DNA from: Candidatus Poribacteria bacterium
GTDB taxonomy: Bacteria; Poribacteria; WGA-4E; B28-G17
Direction: 5' to 3'
DNA length: 6,185 nucleotides
NCBI GenBank assembly: GCA_003645735.1
Contig: QNBQ01000113.1
Span: 1-6,185 of the forward strand
Shown here: in pieces, positions 1 to 5,929 of the stretch
How the letters are laid out: every line of letters begins with the position of its first letter
How positions within the stretch are numbered: the stretch's first letter is position 1
Made by a program: the position numbers and the translations under genes
Notes under the pieces: generated by a model
Told to the model about the DNA's origin: nothing
The model's input: the letters and a program-made list of their open reading frames with translations, nothing else
Databases searched by the model: none

Positions 1-2
1 CG

Positions 3-95
3 AGGGCGACGTTGGCCTCGCTGCTGGAGGTGGCGATAACATGTAAAGATCCCAACGAGTTCAGGGAGGAGCTTAAGACCGCCCTGGAGGGATGA
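3..95 (+). CDS. C-terminal end of an unidentified upstream protein (partial)
   Basis: The frame starting at base 3 is open from the window edge and gives 30 residues ending ...FREELKTALEG before TGA at 93-95. The other two forward frames hit stops within about the first 45 bases. The fragment is predicted to be helical and amphipathic (LASLLEVAITCKDPNEFREEL), as expected for the tail of a soluble protein. There is too little sequence to name a family, and no function is proposed. An ATG at 92-94 overlaps the stop (ATGA), but the frame it opens runs into the decayed region that follows, so a once-coupled downstream gene is possible. Confidence 0.5.
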   Translation, partial: RATLASLLEVAITCKDPNEFREELKTALEG

Positions 96-795
96 TAAGC
101 GGCGGCTCGTTTCGAACCGAACCCCTCCCGAGCGGAAGGAATGACCGTCGATTTCAGGAGATATCGGTTTTTCCCGCATCATCGCTCATCGACAGGGGGA
201 AGGGCATCGATTACCTCGCCAGGGGCAGCCCGCCCCGCTCATGTCGACCGGGGTCGGCGGCGAGATTTTCACGCCCGATGGGATGGTGTTCGACGAGGAA
301 AGGAGCAGATCAAACTGCTCTTCAGACGAGCCGGGGCGGAGGCGGTCGTCGGAGTTGAGCGAAGAGAGCTTTACCTGACCTTCGAGCTGTAATCATCTGG
401 GGGCCTTATCCAACGAGATTATCCACCCGTTGAAGTTCGCCCTTAAACCCGCTGGCGATGCGGCCCTCTCGGAAATCCGCTTCGGCATCGGCGGGAAGGT
501 TTCGCTGCCGATCGAGCCGCCGCCTCGATCGAAGCTGAAGTATGAGAGGGGAGGCGATCGCCTACGATAGCGGTGGAGGGGCGCGCCGCCCGTTCCGAAC
601 CGCGAGACTGGGAAGGAAATGCAGGTTGAGCTTTATCAAGGGGTGAATGGGATCGAGATGATCGGTAGCTGGACGCTGGGCGGAGCGTCTCTGGACGATT
701 GGGCTAGGGGTGCGAAGGGGGCTTTACTTAAGGCTGGGATAGTGGTAAAATTAAACCGTCCGCGGCCCGATGAAACGGTTGGCCTCTTCCTTTGA
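96..795 (+). pseudogene. Decayed gene, possibly a DUF7948 / SBBP-repeat N-terminal domain remnant
   Basis: No single frame is open across this 700-base stretch, but protein-like segments follow one another in shifting frames. In order they are: 179-229 (DRGKGIDYLARGS), 238-300 (GGEIFTPDGMVFDEE), 300-392 (QIKLLFRRAGAEAVVGVERRE, then TAA), 391-570 (PLKFALKPAGDAALSEIRFG, then TAG), about 551-580 (EAIAYDSGGG) and 571-795 (QVELYQGVNGIEMIGSWTLG, ending TGA). The order and flavour (NRG-like start, YLARG, FTPDGMVF, LxFxGA-like, LKxxxxPxGDxxxIRxxxGG) resemble the DUF7948 domain at the start of many secreted SBBP-repeat proteins. That resemblance is from memory and is uncertain. At least four frame changes and two in-frame stops argue against function. 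Assembly indels could produce the same picture, although the long neighbouring gene is intact. The last piece could be read as a 58-aa ORF from ATG 619 with GGAAGGA just upstream, but I see no reason to treat it as a separate gene. Confidence 0.4.
723..751 (+). promoter_or_regulatory. Candidate sigma70-type promoter
   Basis: TTTACT at 723-728 and TAAAAT at 746-751 are separated by exactly 17 bases, matching the -35/-10 consensus at 4/6 and 5/6 positions. It lies in the 3' part of the decayed region. It would start a transcript near 758, leaving a roughly 400-base leader before the large gene. Short consensus matches occur by chance, and promoter preferences in this lineage are not known to me. 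Confidence 0.3.
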
Positions 796-898
796 AGCAG
801 AGTTGGCTGTATCAAGGGAGCTGCCGGCAGATAGCTCTCAGTAAATCGCTGGCTCTTCGAGGTGATTTGAGACCTTTCCTTGGCGCAGGGAGTGGAAA

Positions 899-1165
899 AT
901 GCAAGCCGGGAAAGGTTGCCCTCCTCTGGAGAAACCCGCTGATAATCCCACCTGTCTGGGGTGTGTCTACTTTTCCGATCTAACACCGGCCGGGGAGGTG
1001 TCTACTGAAGTGAACAATCCATCGGATCACCCTCTGCTAAAACCGAAGCTAACGACGGGTAACCAGGAGGAACGCCTTTTGCAATGGAAAAGGGAGGGAT
1101 CAAGATCGAACCGATGCGGTCCGAATAATGAATTGAAATGCTTGGCCGAGATAGAGGAGGGGTAA
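899..1165 (+). CDS. Possible small Cys-containing protein, unknown function
   Basis: This 88-codon ORF starts at ATG 899, six bases after AGGGAG (887-892), and stops with TAA at 1163-1165, one base before the ATG of the large gene. The Shine-Dalgarno of that gene lies inside its last codons, so translational coupling would be expected if it is real. The product is hydrophilic, with no signal peptide or membrane segment. It has five cysteines (7, 19, 22, 73, 81), including a CxxC at 19-22 (TCLGCVYF). I recognise no family. By my hand count about 58% of third codon positions are G or C, which neither proves nor excludes coding. The alternative is that this is simply the untranslated leader of the large gene and the frame is open by chance. 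The 796-898 interval before it shows nothing recognisable. Confidence 0.35.
   Translation: MQAGKGCPPLEKPADNPTCLGCVYFSDLTPAGEVSTEVNNPSDHPLLKPKLTTGNQEERLLQWKREGSRSNRCGPNNELKCLAEIEEG
963..1006 (+). repeat. Two direct copies of GTGTCTACT with an ACACC/GGTGT inverted repeat between
   Basis: GTGTCTACT occurs at 963-971 and again at 998-1006. ACACC (983-987) and GGTGT (997-1001) form a 5-bp inverted repeat with a GC-rich 9-base loop. This could be a small stem-loop in the leader or a scar from a mobile element end. No transposase is visible nearby, so the origin is open. Confidence 0.3.
1155..1160 (+). promoter_or_regulatory. Ribosome binding site of the large gene
   Basis: AGGAGG sits six bases before ATG 1167. 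It fixes this start, which is followed directly by a typical signal peptide. Confidence 0.85.
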
Positions 1166-1166
1166 G

Positions 1167-4100
1167 ATGGGAAGCAGGAAAATCCAGATTGTCCTGATAG
1201 CGGTTGCGTTGGCCGCTATAACCTTCAACTCCTTTGGCCAGCCGGTCACCCCGGCCGATATCCACGCCGCCATAAGCCGGGGCTTGAGCTGGCTGAGGGC
1301 GCATCAAAACCCAAACGGCTCATGGGGATACGGATCGCTCGACCCCAGGCCCGGATGGCCCCCTCACGATAACGTCGTCCCCGGCGATGTCGCCTTGACC
1401 GCCCTCTGCGCCCTGGCCTTCCTCAACCACGGCGTGCCCGAAACCGACCCGGCCGTCTCAAGGGCGATCAAATACCTCCTGATGAACGTCAGAAGCGACG
1501 GATCGATAACCAACGGCGACTACCCGACCTACCAGACCGCCATAGCCATACTGCCGCTCATAGCCACGGGCAACCCGGCCTATTCGGCGGTGATCCAGAA
1601 CGCCCGCGACTTCCTCCGCAACATCCAAAACACCTCCATCCCTCAGACCGACCCGGCCTATGGCGGATGGGGATATGGGTGGGAGACAGGCGCCGGAGAG
1701 GATGAAGGGGGAGGCGGCGGAGGCGAGCTGATAGTCAGGGACAACCCCCATGATTGGGGCATCGTCCCCTCTAACCCGCCCTTCTGGGTCAGCCCCGACA
1801 TCTGGGTCGACAACAACGGCGACGGCGTCCCGGACAGGATCGTTCCGGGAAGGGTCAACAGGTTATTTGCCGCCGTCCACAACATCGGCGCGGTTCAGCT
1901 GAACAACGTGACGGTCGAGTTCTGGTGCGATGAGCTGACGGCCGGGTTCGATTTCAACAGCGCCTCGCCCATAGGCACGGCCACCATCCCGTCCATACCC
2001 CCCTTCTCGACGGGGATAGCCGAGGTCAAATGGAACGTCCCGCCGATCCCCGAGGGCGGCCCGTTCATGTGCGTGGCGGTCAGGGCCTACTGCTCCGCCG
2101 ATCCGCTCACAAACCCGAACAGCGTGCCTTATGACAACAACATCGCCCTCAGAAGCTTCGTCCCGATCAAGGGCCGGCCCGATGAGAAGGTGGAGCTGAG
2201 CTTCACGGTTCACAACAACCTGTCCACTGCGGCGAACATAGAGCTGGGGTATCAGTTCGTCGTCACCCCGCCCTCCACGTGGACCGTCGCGTTCGATCAG
2301 CCCGGGCCTTTCAGCCTCAACGCCGGGGATGAGGCACCCAATATCTTCACGGTCTACATACCCCCGACCGCCTCGCCCGGTGAGGTGGGCGTGATAGATG
2401 TGATCGAAAAGGATCAGGCGAGCGGCGATGTGATCGGCGGGTTTAGGGTCGCCATACTCGTCCTCCCGAAGGCGGTCAAGGTGGCGAACATCGCCGCTCA
2501 AAGCGGGAGGGAGTATCAAATTGAGGAGCTGGAGATCGGCATCCCCTGCTACACCGATAGGGACGACGTGGTGATCGAGTCGATCCCCTCGCCGCTTGTC
2601 GGCGGCCTGCTGTTGAGAACCCCGGACGCCGACGCCAGATCGGTCGGCGATGGGTTCCTGAGCTTTGATATCGACGTTCCGGCGACCGTTTACGTGCTGC
2701 TGGACAGCCGGGGCGATCCCGAGAAGGGCGGCGCGCCCCCCGCGTGGCTGACCGATAACTTCACCAAAGCGGAGGGCTGGAGGGTCCGGTGCTCTGACCC
2801 GTCCATCGGGTATTACACGGTCTGGAAGAGGGAGTTCGGGGCCGGGACGGTTCAACTGGGAGGCAACGCCGATCAGCCGGCATCCGGCGCCGAATCGAAC
2901 TACTTGGTGGTGATCCTGCCGAGCGGGACGGCTCAGCCCGCCGGCGCGCCCGCCATCTCATCCGAGCTCGCCCAGATCGCCGAGGAGCCGGTGGACTGGG
3001 ACGTGTGGAACCCCGGACCGATCTACAAGCTGCCCGGCACGGGATACTCGCCCGGAGGGGGCGGCAACTGGGCCGATCTGTCCAATACCCAGTGGGCCGT
3101 TATGGCGCTCGAGCACTTCCCGCCTCCCGGAACCCCCTGGAGGGACGCCGCCCTCGTCTTCGTGGAGAGGTGTCAGAGGGACGACCCGACCGATCGACCG
3201 GGCGGGTTCATCTACAGCCCCGTCCCGGGCGCCCCCAGATCCTCGCGCCCCTTCGGCAGCATGACCTACGCCGGGATATGGTGTTACAGGCTGCTGGGGC
3301 TGCCGATCTCCGACCCCAGGGTGAGAGGCGCGCTGAGGTGGGTCGCACACCACTACTCCGTCTCCGAAAACCCGCCCTACGGCGACTGGGCCTACTATTA
3401 CTACTGCCTCACGATGGCCAGGGCGCTGAAGCTGTGCGGCATGAGATACATCGTCACCCCCGATGGGGTTCACCACGACTGGTATCTGGAGCTTGCGGCG
3501 GAGCTGATATCGAGACAGCTCCCCGACGGAAGCTGGGTCAACTCGGCAGCGCCCGAGCTGGGGGAGTGGAGCAGGGCGCTGTGCACGGCGTATGCGCTGC
3601 TGACGCTAGAGACCGGCCTGCTTCCGCCCGGCCACCCCATAACCGTCGTCTTCAGGCTCACCACCTCGCCGCTTGAGCTTCACATCTACGATGAGATGGG
3701 CAGACACACCGGCCCCACCCCTGAGGGCGGTTTCGAGACGGGGATACCCGGGTCGACTTATGAAGTCGGGGACGGAGAGGTGATCGTCAGGATCCCCGCT
3801 TCCGATGCCGGGAAATTCACCGCCGTCGTCCGATCCGCCGACGGCTCAACCCAAAGCTTCACGCTGACCGTGGAGGGATACCGGGACGGGGAGGCCGTGT
3901 ATACCAGGGAGTTCCAGGGCGAGGTGGCTCAGGGGCAGCCTAAGAGGTTCGACCTGTTCCTGACCTCCATCGTCGGCGGGCCGACCTTCTTCTGCGAGGA
4001 GGCGGAGCCGATCGACATCTCCATCTCCGTCGACCCGACCTCCCTCCAGCTCACAGGCGTTCAGGGCGGTGAGGCCACGGGGCAGCTGACGATCCGTGAG

Positions 4101-5822
4101 ACGGGCGGCAATGATACGACCTTGAGGGTGAGGGTTACCGAGCTGGAGGATGGAAGGGGCAACGAGCTGCCGATACGGCTCATCGAGCTGGATCAGGGCG
4201 AGGTCAACCTGCCGGCGGGCGGCGAGGCCGTCGTGAACGTAACGATCCATATCCCACCGGATCTGCCCGAAGGGGATTACTCCGGCGACGTCATAATAGC
4301 CGACTCGTCGGGCTTCGTGATCAACAGGGTTCCCGTCGATCTGAAGATCGAGCCTGCCGAGCTGGACGGGGTGATATCGGGAGTTGTGGTCGATAAGGAT
4401 GGGAACCCGATCGAGGGGGCGACCGTCTCGATTAGCGGGATGGAGCCGTGGGGGTATCTGGTGAGCAGGTCGACCACCACCTCACAGGACGGGAGCTTCG
4501 AGCTCAAGGCGGTCGAGGGGAACACCTACTGGCTGAAGGCGAGGAAGGAGGGGTATATGCCGAGGGTTATGAGGGTGACGGCGTCGGCGACCGATCTGAG
4601 GGTGGTTATGATGAGGATGCCCGAGCTGATCGTCTCTAAGCTGAGGATGTGGGCCGTGGGCGATGCGCACCTGAACGATCTGCCGGTTCAGCCGGGCGAT
4701 GTGGTCGCCGTCGCCGATGCGGACGGGGTCATATGTGGGTTGTTCGTCGTGGAGGAGGAGGGCAGATACGGGCCGATGGCGATCTACGGCGACGATCCGG
4801 AAACGGAGCAGGATGAGGGGGCGCGTGAAGGCGAGGAGCTGCTGTTTATGATAAACGGCGAACTGGTCGGAACCATAGGCCCGGATGAGCCGGTTTGGAG
4901 GCTTGGGAAGCTGGCGAACATCGACCTGGGCAGGAGGGTTCGCAAATTCCTGTTGGGCGATGTCTCGGGCAACGGGCGGGTCACCGCCTTCGACGCGTCG
5001 ATGGTGCTGAGGCACGTCGTCGAGAAGATCAGGATACCGGATGACCGGCTGTGGCTTGCCGATGTGACGGGCAACGGGGAGGTCAGCCCGACGGATGCGG
5101 CATGGATGCTGAGGTATGTGGTGGGGCTGATCGGGAGCTTCGATGAGATCGAGAGGGGCAACCCCGCCCCGCCTGTAGGGATCGACGTGCGGCTCGGGGA
5201 CGCCGCGGCGGATGTCAGCGGGATGGCGATCGTGCCGCTGGAGATCAAGGCAAGCGGGCTGATGGGCGGGCTTGTGAGGCTGAGGTATGATCCAGCTATG
5301 CTGAAACCCATGGCCGTCTCGGGCGCCGGCGCGGAGGTGGAGTGGAACGATCTGGGCGGCGAGCTGGTCGTCGCCTTCGCATCGGCCCGGGAGCTTGGGG
5401 AGGTCAGGCTGAACCTGTCCTTCAGGGCGGCCAGGGGAGTCAGGGGAACGGAGATCGCGCTGGCCGAGCTGTGGCTCAATGAGTCGAAGCTGAACTTAAA
5501 CCTCAGGGGCGAGGTGAAAGTTATTCCGGAGAGGACGGCTCTTCTGCAGAACTACCCGAACCCGTTCAACCCCGAGACCTGGATACCGTTTGTGCTGGCT
5601 GAGGATGCGGATGTGGAGATACGGATCTACGATCTGAGCGGCAGGCTGATCAGGAGGCTCGAACTGGGCCGCTTGAGGGCTGGCTATTACCTCTCCAGGG
5701 GCTCGGCTGCCTACTGGGACGGGCGAAATGAGCAGGGCGAGAGGGTTTCAAGCGGCGTGTATGTCTATCAGCTGATAGCTGGGAGGAAGGTTATATCGAG
5801 GAAGATGGTGGTTTTGAAGTGA
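1167..5822 (+). CDS. Large secreted multi-domain protein: split alpha-toroid, beta modules, dockerin, cohesin-like and C-terminal sorting domain
   Basis: A 1551-aa exported protein. Residues 1-24 form a signal peptide (SRK, hydrophobic IVLIAVALAAITF, likely cleavage SFG|QP). Residues 27-171 and 634-821 are two halves of a prenyltransferase/squalene-oxidase-like alpha-toroid with QW-type motifs (Q47..W53, Q784..W790), YGGWGYG (165-171), DLSNTQW (637-643) and GGFIYSP. Residues 172-633 are an insertion: Gly-rich linker, Ca-site-like DNNGDGVPD (215-223), CARDB-like (~200-332), NEW3-like (~335-432) and an unassigned beta domain (~440-590). Next come a module starting SPLELHIYDEMGRHTG (~834-949), an Ig-like domain (~950-1063), a carboxypeptidase-regulatory-like domain (~1068-1150), an unassigned module (~1152-1255), a dockerin (1264-1322), a cohesin-like domain (~1338-1450) and a FlgD-like/type IX-like sorting domain (~1456-1551; NYPNPFNP 1462-1469). 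I see no squalene-cyclase DxDD or thioester CGEQ motif, so a binding or scaffolding role is likelier than catalysis. Start and stop are secure; function is inferred. TGA is a true stop here because the sorting domain ends naturally at MVVLK. Confidence 0.93.
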   Translation: MGSRKIQIVLIAVALAAITFNSFGQPVTPADIHAAISRGLSWLRAHQNPNGSWGYGSLDPRPGWPPHDNVVPGDVALTALCALAFLNHGVPETDPAVSRAIKYLLMNVRSDGSITNGDYPTYQTAIAILPLIATGNPAYSAVIQNARDFLRNIQNTSIPQTDPAYGGWGYGWETGAGEDEGGGGGGELIVRDNPHDWGIVPSNPPFWVSPDIWVDNNGDGVPDRIVPGRVNRLFAAVHNIGAVQLNNVTVEFWCDELTAGFDFNSASPIGTATIPSIPPFSTGIAEVKWNVPPIPEGGPFMCVAVRAYCSADPLTNPNSVPYDNNIALRSFVPIKGRPDEKVELSFTVHNNLSTAANIELGYQFVVTPPSTWTVAFDQPGPFSLNAGDEAPNIFTVYIPPTASPGEVGVIDVIEKDQASGDVIGGFRVAILVLPKAVKVANIAAQSGREYQIEELEIGIPCYTDRDDVVIESIPSPLVGGLLLRTPDADARSVGDGFLSFDIDVPATVYVLLDSRGDPEKGGAPPAWLTDNFTKAEGWRVRCSDPSIGYYTVWKREFGAGTVQLGGNADQPASGAESNYLVVILPSGTAQPAGAPAISSELAQIAEEPVDWDVWNPGPIYKLPGTGYSPGGGGNWADLSNTQWAVMALEHFPPPGTPWRDAALVFVERCQRDDPTDRPGGFIYSPVPGAPRSSRPFGSMTYAGIWCYRLLGLPISDPRVRGALRWVAHHYSVSENPPYGDWAYYYYCLTMARALKLCGMRYIVTPDGVHHDWYLELAAELISRQLPDGSWVNSAAPELGEWSRALCTAYALLTLETGLLPPGHPITVVFRLTTSPLELHIYDEMGRHTGPTPEGGFETGIPGSTYEVGDGEVIVRIPASDAGKFTAVVRSADGSTQSFTLTVEGYRDGEAVYTREFQGEVAQGQPKRFDLFLTSIVGGPTFFCEEAEPIDISISVDPTSLQLTGVQGGEATGQLTIRETGGNDTTLRVRVTELEDGRGNELPIRLIELDQGEVNLPAGGEAVVNVTIHIPPDLPEGDYSGDVIIADSSGFVINRVPVDLKIEPAELDGVISGVVVDKDGNPIEGATVSISGMEPWGYLVSRSTTTSQDGSFELKAVEGNTYWLKARKEGYMPRVMRVTASATDLRVVMMRMPELIVSKLRMWAVGDAHLNDLPVQPGDVVAVADADGVICGLFVVEEEGRYGPMAIYGDDPETEQDEGAREGEELLFMINGELVGTIGPDEPVWRLGKLANIDLGRRVRKFLLGDVSGNGRVTAFDASMVLRHVVEKIRIPDDRLWLADVTGNGEVSPTDAAWMLRYVVGLIGSFDEIERGNPAPPVGIDVRLGDAAADVSGMAIVPLEIKASGLMGGLVRLRYDPAMLKPMAVSGAGAEVEWNDLGGELVVAFASARELGEVRLNLSFRAARGVRGTEIALAELWLNESKLNLNLRGEVKVIPERTALLQNYPNPFNPETWIPFVLAEDADVEIRIYDLSGRLIRRLELGRLRAGYYLSRGSAAYWDGRNEQGERVSSGVYVYQLIAGRKVISRKMVVLK
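1680..3065 (+). other. ~460-residue insertion inside the alpha-toroid (residues 172-633)
   Basis: In related toroid proteins, as I remember them, YGGxGYG is followed almost at once by DLSNTQ. Here YGGWGYG ends at residue 171 and NWADLSNTQW resumes at 634. The inserted block is entirely beta-rich and is bordered by Gly-rich linkers on both sides (GGGGGG at 181-186 and SPGGGGN ending at 634). Within it are a calcium-site-like DNNGDGVPD, a CARDB-like fold ending near YDNNIALRSF, a NEW3-like fold and an unassigned domain with VYVLLDSRG and AGTVQLGGN. Confidence 0.7.
4956..5132 (+). other. Type I-like dockerin domain (residues 1264-1322)
   Basis: Two EF-hand-like calcium loops are visible. The first is DVSGNGRVTAFD, with D1265, S1267, N1269 and D1276. 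The second is DVTGNGEVSPTD, with D1299, T1301, N1303 and D1310. Each is followed by a helix (ASMVLRHVV and AAWMLRYVV). The spacing of the ligand residues and the duplicated layout are those of dockerins, which bind cohesins. It is internal, followed by a cohesin-like domain rather than ending the protein. Confidence 0.85.
5178..5516 (+). other. Cohesin-like beta domain (about residues 1338-1450)
   Basis: The stretch begins GIDVRLGDAAADVSGMAIVP and contains GGLVRLRYDPAMLKPMAV, the central YDP turn typical of cohesin-type domains, followed by VVAFASARELGEVRLNLSF. The domain is shorter and more divergent than classical cellulosomal cohesins, so dockerin binding cannot be assumed. Domain edges are approximate. 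Confidence 0.6.
5532..5819 (+). other. C-terminal FlgD-like / type IX-like sorting domain (about residues 1456-1551)
   Basis: The domain has NYPNPFNPETWIPF (1462-1475), a central IRIYDLSGRLIRRLELG, WDGRN (1517-1521), SGVYVYQL (1529-1536) and the end KMVVLK. In FCB-group bacteria this type of tail directs secreted proteins to the cell surface. The ETWIPF variant and the AAYWDGRN block are what I associate with Poribacteria. Whether this organism has a type IX secretion system is not shown by the window. Confidence 0.85.
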
Positions 5823-5825
5823 AAA

Positions 5826-5868
5826 GCGGAGGGGAGGATTTCTCCCCTCTCGCCGTTTCTGGCTTTTA
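5826..5868 (+). terminator. Probable intrinsic terminator of the large gene
   Basis: Four bases after the stop, GCG plus GAGGGGAG (5826-5836) pairs with CTCCCCTC plus CGC (5842-5853) around the loop GATTT, with one bulged T at 5850. This gives an 8-bp perfect stem extended to about 11 bp. The downstream T tract is broken (CGTTTCTGGCTTTT), so termination may be imperfect. It separates the large gene from the next one, which has its own promoter-like and ribosome-binding sequences. Confidence 0.7.
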
Positions 5869-5874
5869 AAGCTA

Positions 5875-5903
5875 TTGACTTTCAGTTAAAGTTGTGATAT
5901 TGA
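5875..5903 (+). promoter_or_regulatory. Candidate promoter of the downstream cohesin gene, with a small inverted repeat
   Basis: TTGACT at 5875-5880 is a strong -35 match. The -10 is less clear: GATATT at 5896-5901 (15-base spacer) or TATTGA at 5898-5903 (17-base spacer). The stretch is distinctly AT-rich compared with the surrounding genes. ACTTT/AAAGT (5878-5882 and 5888-5892) forms a 5-bp inverted repeat overlapping the -35 that might be an operator, but this is too short to be sure. Confidence 0.45.
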
Positions 5904-5916
5904 TCTTTCCTGATCC

Positions 5917-5924
5917 AGGAGGTG
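5917..5924 (+). promoter_or_regulatory. Strong ribosome binding site fixing the start of the downstream gene
   Basis: AGGAGGTG lies five bases before ATG 5930. This near-perfect Shine-Dalgarno shows that the intended start is upstream of the in-frame TGA at 5957. The later in-frame ATG at 5987 has no comparable site. Confidence 0.85.
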
Positions 5925-5929
5925 TAGCC

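Noticed and set aside
636..986. 116-codon minus-strand open frame
   Set aside because: It has no plausible ribosome binding site or recognisable domain, and it overlaps plus-strand protein-like segments in the decayed region.
1124..1129. AATAAT as a -10 box just before the large gene
   Set aside because: It matches the consensus well, but there is no acceptable -35 at 16-19 bases upstream.
796..1150. Riboswitch or structured leader RNA
   Set aside because: I looked for cobalamin, cyclic-di-GMP, glycine and SAM type core motifs and saw none; only a 5-bp inverted repeat is present.
1863..2855. 330-codon open frame on the minus strand
   Set aside because: It lies entirely within the large plus-strand gene, has no family resemblance, and has the Arg/Gly/Asp/His-rich composition expected of an antisense shadow in high-GC coding DNA.
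3005..3676. 223-codon plus-strand open frame
   Set aside because: It is out of frame inside the second toroid half, which is clearly coded in the main frame. Its product is Arg/Ala-rich with no domain.
4784..5479. 231-codon minus-strand open frame
   Set aside because: It is Ser/Pro/Thr-rich low-complexity translation opposite the recognisable dockerin and cohesin-like domains, and is therefore a shadow.
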